Below are positions 59,566 to 64,000 of a DNA stretch of 64,000 nucleotides, piece after piece. Source of the stretch: Dichotomocladium elegans (Eukaryota > Mucoromycota > Mucoromycetes > Mucorales > Lichtheimiaceae). The notes below the pieces were generated by a model. It searched no databases, was not told the DNA's origin, and saw only the letters and a list, made by a program, of their open reading frames with translations. Positions within the stretch are counted from its first letter, which is position 1. The number at the start of each line of letters is the position of its first letter. The DNA is taken from positions 1,240,001 through 1,304,000 of the forward strand of contig JAIXMN010000006.1 of NCBI GenBank assembly GCA_025716815.1. The letters are read 5' to 3'. A program made the translations under genes and the position numbers.

Positions 59566-60676
59566 CCTTCAGATGTTCATGCTTATCCATTTCATCCATG
59601 GTAGCCTTAAGGAAGCTGAGATAATAATGTCCAGTGATAGTTTCCTTGCTTGCAGCTGCGGGCTGCCCCGCTCTGTTTCTTCTTTGGCTAGTGGTCGTAG
59701 GAGTCTCAAGCTACATTTAATGATGCCTGATGCCGAGATTGCTCCCAAGATGGTAGCTGTTTTTACTCTTGCATTCGGCACTGTAACTACTGCACAAGTC
59801 CCTTTCTTGGACCATGCCATGCTGCGCTTCATGTTAATATGGAATCCAGACTCATCAAGAAAAACGCAGTTTTCTCTAAGGTCGATGTCGGTCGTGTCCC
59901 ATCTGCGCACCCAGTCAAGGTGTTCTTGGACCTTTGCATCGCTATTCCTGTCTACAGGCTGAAACCGAGCCATTTTCAATGACAAATTGCATTCGGTTTT
60001 CATAAATCGATGGAGCGTCGTTTTGGATACTTTGAGACTCTTAAATCTCTGGAGCAGTTGTTCCATCAGCTGCTCTAGGACAATTGACGGATTCTCAACA
60101 ACCCATTCTAAAATAACACTCTTATCCTCTTCGTTGAGAATACATGAACGACCTCTGCCTCTACGTTTCTTAAAAATGCTGTCAGGGTCCTTTCCGTACT
60201 GTGATGTCCGTCGCTGAGCTGAACGAACATGGTTTCCTAGCAGCTGATGCACTCAATACCTTCTCAAACATCAGCTTGAAAAATCTGATCTTGTCTTGGT
60301 CAGTGTACGCTGTGTAACTGCGCTTGATCCCCGCTTTTTTCATCCGAATGTCTGTATCCTTTCTCTTGGGAATGTGCGTGGCAATAAGCTCAAAGTTATC
60401 TTTGCAAGATATGCTAAGCAGATATTCTGTATGAGAACAAACGGATTGCAGAGTACATTTCTTCATCAACGACATGGCCTTGACCATCGTAAAAAAAATA
60501 GATTGCTCATTTCAGAATGTAAATGGGTAGAGATGAATTTGCCAAGTTTCGCCGTGTATTGCGACATTTGCTTTGTCATCATGCGCAAAGATTTCTGGGC
60601 AAAACACGACTTCTATTTTTGTAATCCTGCGACTTCAGAACTGGCTGGGGTACGACTTTAATTTCTGAAAACACTG
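59566..60676 (-). mobile_element. Truncated Tc1/mariner element
   Basis: Transposase pieces on the minus strand: LLSISCKDNFELIATHIPKR, YTDQDKIRFFKLMFEKVLSA, KKRRGRGRSCILNEEDKSVI, FLDESGFHINMKRSMAWSKK, then it ends after SLRLPWMKWI. The C-terminal third with the last catalytic Asp/Glu is missing. A frameshift near 60,185 separates the N-terminal part. At the 5' side the element ends ...GAAAACACTG followed by TA (60,677-60,678), that is, CAGTG next to TA, as expected for a Tc1/mariner terminus and target site. It is the least decayed relative of the copies at 3.2 and 25.4 kb, and it supplies the reference for the 5' end at 18.35 kb. Confidence 0.82.
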
Positions 60677-60908
60677 TATGTACACGACCCTCATGCAAAG
60701 CCATCGGGGCACAGCGAGCTCCGAAAAAAGACTCGTAGTCCATTATTCTTTGAATCCAGATTCAGTGTATCGCTTCCCACCGAAACACTCCTTTTTTTGG
60801 TCCACAACCATGTCTATACACTGAAGCAGGGCCCATCCTGCGAAGCTAATCCTATCCAATATAATAAAACAATATTATGAACAGACAAACAAGTCTGGGT
60901 GTTATCCT

Positions 60909-62192
60909 TCACATATCCACCTCGACAACCATGACACCCTGTTCGCTCTCGCCCATGTATCGAATCGTTTCAATCTCCTGGTCTCGAATGTCGACCACGC
61001 AACTCCCTCCAGCAAAGGTGTCTCCTCGCTCTGTTCCTGTTCGATTGCAAGCTACAAAGCGAAACTCCGAGCCGTTCTCGATAAGTGGGAACAATCGCTG
61101 TAACCAATATCGTATTGTAGAGGTCACATCGTCATTCTTGAGCCATGCCATGCAACAAATAATCAGCTGGGTTTGATGTCCTACGTGAAATCGAGCAAAC
61201 TCGTACGCTTCAAATTCGCTCTTGAACTGATAGGGATTGAGGTCCATGCAGATTCCAAAGCCAACCTATTATGGGAAGAGAACAAGTAGGAAAGAGATTC
61301 GGTATAGGTGGACCGCAGTGTGAGTCGATGTTTATACATACACCAGCGGATGTCTTGTTAGCCGTACCTTTCCGAGTCCGTCGATGGCCATCGATATGAA
61401 ACCAGGCCCCTCACATGCCCAGTTCTCGTCGACCGTGTACAAGAACGTCTTTCTGTAGGTGGCAATCCGTGTCCCTTGAGGGTCGACGCAGCAGAGACTG
61501 TTGTAGTATTTATCGTCTACTTCGATTCTCAGCTAGCTGTTCTGCAGCTCCGGTATGGGGGTGCAATGTCTTTACCTGGTGTGCATTCTGGATAACCAAC
61601 GACCACAAAGCATTGAAGCCGGCGCGCTTTTTAACCCCGTCCGAGTAAAACAGAATAGTGAGCTGGGTAGTGATTAAACAAAAGAAAGATGGCCCATCTG
61701 GCTTACCCTGATCTTTTGCCCACTGAACGGTCGGTCCCGTGTCTTCGTCTTCGACAAACGGCTCGATTTCTTGCGGATTATGAAACACATAACCTAATAC
61801 AGGCTTAATTACTTCAGTTGCTCGAGTGTCACCTTTCCTCCTTCTTTTTCTCCCTTGATCTACCTGTAAATGCCAGTTCAGGCAGTACTAAAAGATCAAT
61901 GTCACCAGCTTTGAATCTAGACAATTACGCATTAAGCCTTTTTTCTTAAAGGATCATGGCAACACACGGTGATCATGATAGTAGTTGCAGGTGGGTGGGG
62001 GAATGACCGAAACAAGATGCACGTACTCCTTTAGCATGGCTGTCGCTTTTGTCATGTTGACATGCCGTTCGCCCCAGACAGGCATGAACTGACAACAGCC
62101 TGCGAATGCATACATGAGCACGCGTGTTTCATCTCGGGGAGGAAAGGAGAGACAGATAACAAGGTGTGGGTGGTTCTCTTGCCTATTTTCAT
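60909..62192 (-). CDS. NTA1: Protein N-terminal amidase (Nta1-like nitrilase)
   Basis: A multi-exon minus-strand gene. A 10-bp first exon (ATGAAAATAG, 62,192-62,183) joins through a GC donor (GCAAGA) to CCQFMPVWGERHVNMTKATA. Then come FKAGDIDLLVLPELAFTG with the catalytic Glu, YVFHNPQEIEPF, YRKTFLYTVDENWACEGPGF with the catalytic Lys, and GFGICMDLNPYQFKSEFEAY with the catalytic Cys. The end reads FAGGSCVVDIRDQEIETIRY. The C-M-D-L-N-P-Y context and E-F-A-R features fit Nta1, which deamidates N-terminal Asn and Gln so that proteins enter the Arg/N-degron pathway. The triad Glu-Lys-Cys is complete. The last exon contains about 110 residues. Confidence 0.9.
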
Positions 62193-64000
62193 GCTATAAC
62201 CAGCAGAGGAGGGAAAAATTAGAGAGAGAGAGATGAACCGGGTCCCGACACTCCCAAAATAAGGATACTTGCGTACGTTATTTGCTCTAAGCAATAAAGA
62301 GCCGTGTAGTCCGATCGGTTGTTGCAGCCCATTCTCCACCGTTAAGACAGGGTTATTGATGTTCTGAGGACGTTGTCTATGTTTAAATGATAACAACGTA
62401 AGACTATCCGACCCCCTTCGACGGGTTGAGGATAGGTATATAAAAAATCTCTTGCATATCTTGCGTGCGTAATAAGGAATTCGACAGAGCAATGTACCAG
62501 GAACGAATGGCTTCCAAGATAGCAATCAAATCAAAGCCAAATCTAAGTCTTATGTCGTAGCGAGAGAGTGGAGTCTCCGACAGGGTTTCTCCTTGGAAGC
62601 GATCGATCGCCATTTGATCTCATCGCATAACACAGGTCAAGTCATCGGGGCCAGGCGATTTCCTTCTTCTACCTTCCCGTCATGTTTCAGAGACTACCAG
62701 CGATGATTGAAAGTAATGATTTTTATTTCTTCGTGGTTATTACCCAGTTGCTCTTCGTCAAGGAATGGATTTCGGGCTTTTTATCCCCTTCCAGCATTTG
62801 CTTGAAGATATTATTAGGGTCCAATGTTTAACATCCTATGACGCACACATCAATGCGACTTAACTTGCCTTGTATATATTGAAGCACCTTACATTGCCTT
62901 GCTCACTATACATATACCTTGGGCTCACTTCTTCCGTCGGAATGTATATGTAGTCTTTCGTTTAAGGAGGTATATATTATATAGCTCGACCCTTCTCCAT
63001 GAGAACGGATTGATCAAAAAGGACATGATCGACATGAATCTTCCACCATCCTTGACTAAAGGCATAGTTTTTCCCCAGCCTCCCCCCTTTCTCGGCGCAT
63101 GGTGTGGCATGAAGAAACCGTATGCGGGCTTTGAAAATGGGAAACAGAGTGACAGGATGGCCCCCTTTCTTTGAGTCAGGTATCGGGGGCGTGCAGTTGA
63201 CCCTGAGCCGCGCTGTGCTCTTTCCGGTCCTGCTTGATTTTTATTATGGTTTCAAACACTGCCACCTTGCTTGCCGTTGCTTTAAAGTTGGTATCCTTGA
63301 TGCTGAATAGAAAAGGTTATGCATGGTAACCTCCCCGGGCTATTGTTTGATCTTGAACCAACCCTGTTATGCGATAGCTCGTCTGGTTTTTTTTTTGATG
63401 TACTAGATAAAGTTCGATGATGTAAGCTTCACAAAATGGTTCGGACAAATCTTCTTCAATCCTTCTCTTGCGAACGCTTGTATCTCTCCATTTGGAATGC
63501 ATCCACTTCAAGCGATGGGATGTATATCTTTTGCATCCGAAGCCATCCATGGCTGGCAAAGATGACCGGTAAAGATTGCCGGACGACTGCGTGTGTGTGC
63601 ACGCCTGGGTTGTTTCAGGCGTGCATCGCAGACCCTAAGTATTTTCAGCATCGGCCGTACCATTGTTTTATCACGAGAGATTGGATAGGGGAAGAAAAAC
63701 CTGGTAATGGGTTGCTTTCTGAGTTACAAAGAGGATGCAGTACGTAAATATGATCTCTGCTCCAAGAGTGATCATTGCAACAATCCTTATCACCGCCATT
63801 GGAGATGAACTGGCAGCCAGGCATTATGTAGAAGAGAAGTCGCTTATTGTTACTTGCTTCATCCCCCATTGTCAGGCTACAGAAGGGGCGTGTGTGTGTC
63901 CTATTTTAGCCTACCCGAAAACAAAACCATCAGAGTTTTTAGTGCCGTCTTTTTTTTTTTTTACAGAATATTTCGGCGGGATTTGGATTCGTCGTAGATC
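62193..64000. other. Unassigned right end of window
   Basis: Several ORFs of 60-100 aa on both strands (for example 63,436-63,747 plus, 63,317-63,559 minus with HRLKWMHSKWRDTSVRKRRI). They match no family I recognise, and I could not connect them by splicing. A gene continuing past the window edge is possible. Confidence 0.3.

Overview
The window is eukaryotic nuclear DNA from a fungus, most likely an early-diverging one (Mucoromycota-like; this placement is inference). The genes are split by many short introns of roughly 55-75 bp. They encode fungal or general eukaryotic families: SmF, Trm8, Cdc50, an Oca/Siw14-type phosphatase, carnitine acetyltransferase, THOC3/Tex1, a HECT ligase, eIF3e, a class I phosphodiesterase and Nta1. 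Relics of Helitron and Tc1/mariner transposons are interspersed. Exon structures were worked out by hand. Where I say a frame closes, the exon lengths sum to a multiple of three and the joined protein matches the family.

Layout. 1-4.34 kb and 21.93-26.75 kb are two direct copies of one duplicated segment: Helitron relic, F-box-like gene, 3' half of a Cdc50 gene, Tc1/mariner body. Between the copies lie SmF (-), a MIC12-like gene (+), a septin-like GTPase (+), a GRAM-TBC Rab-GAP (-), a PPR protein (+), and at 18.35-19.05 kb the 5' end of a mariner fused to the missing 5' half of Cdc50. From 26.9 kb onward: TRM8 (+), UCH (-), an Oca-like pseudophosphatase (+), carnitine O-acetyltransferase (-), an F-box/LRR gene (-) flanked by a diverged direct repeat, THOC3 (-), a HECT ligase (-), eIF3e (+), a LaeA-like methyltransferase (+), a cyclic-nucleotide phosphodiesterase (+) and a CH-kinase-C1 protein (+). 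A transposon island at 56.4-60.7 kb contains an intact Fanzor gene. NTA1 (-) follows, and the last 1.8 kb has no convincing gene.

The two strongest observations are these. (1) A complete two-exon Fanzor (eukaryotic TnpB-like, putative RNA-guided nuclease, 706 aa) lies at 56,767-58,955, with the RuvC-I Asp, the relocated RuvC-II Glu, a zinc finger and the RuvC-III Asp all readable. (2) A Cdc50 gene has been cut inside an exon and its halves lie 15.4 kb apart. Each half is fused to the complementary part of one mariner element at a shared GCA trinucleotide. This is the geometry expected if a circular 15.4-kb DNA carrying five host genes, opened inside its mariner, had integrated into Cdc50.

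The host genes are mostly housekeeping and do not form a pathway cluster. Several (splicing, mRNA export, translation, tRNA modification) serve gene expression, and others serve ubiquitin or N-degron turnover (UCH, HECT, F-box, NTA1). Recurrent GC-AG introns are a further peculiarity.
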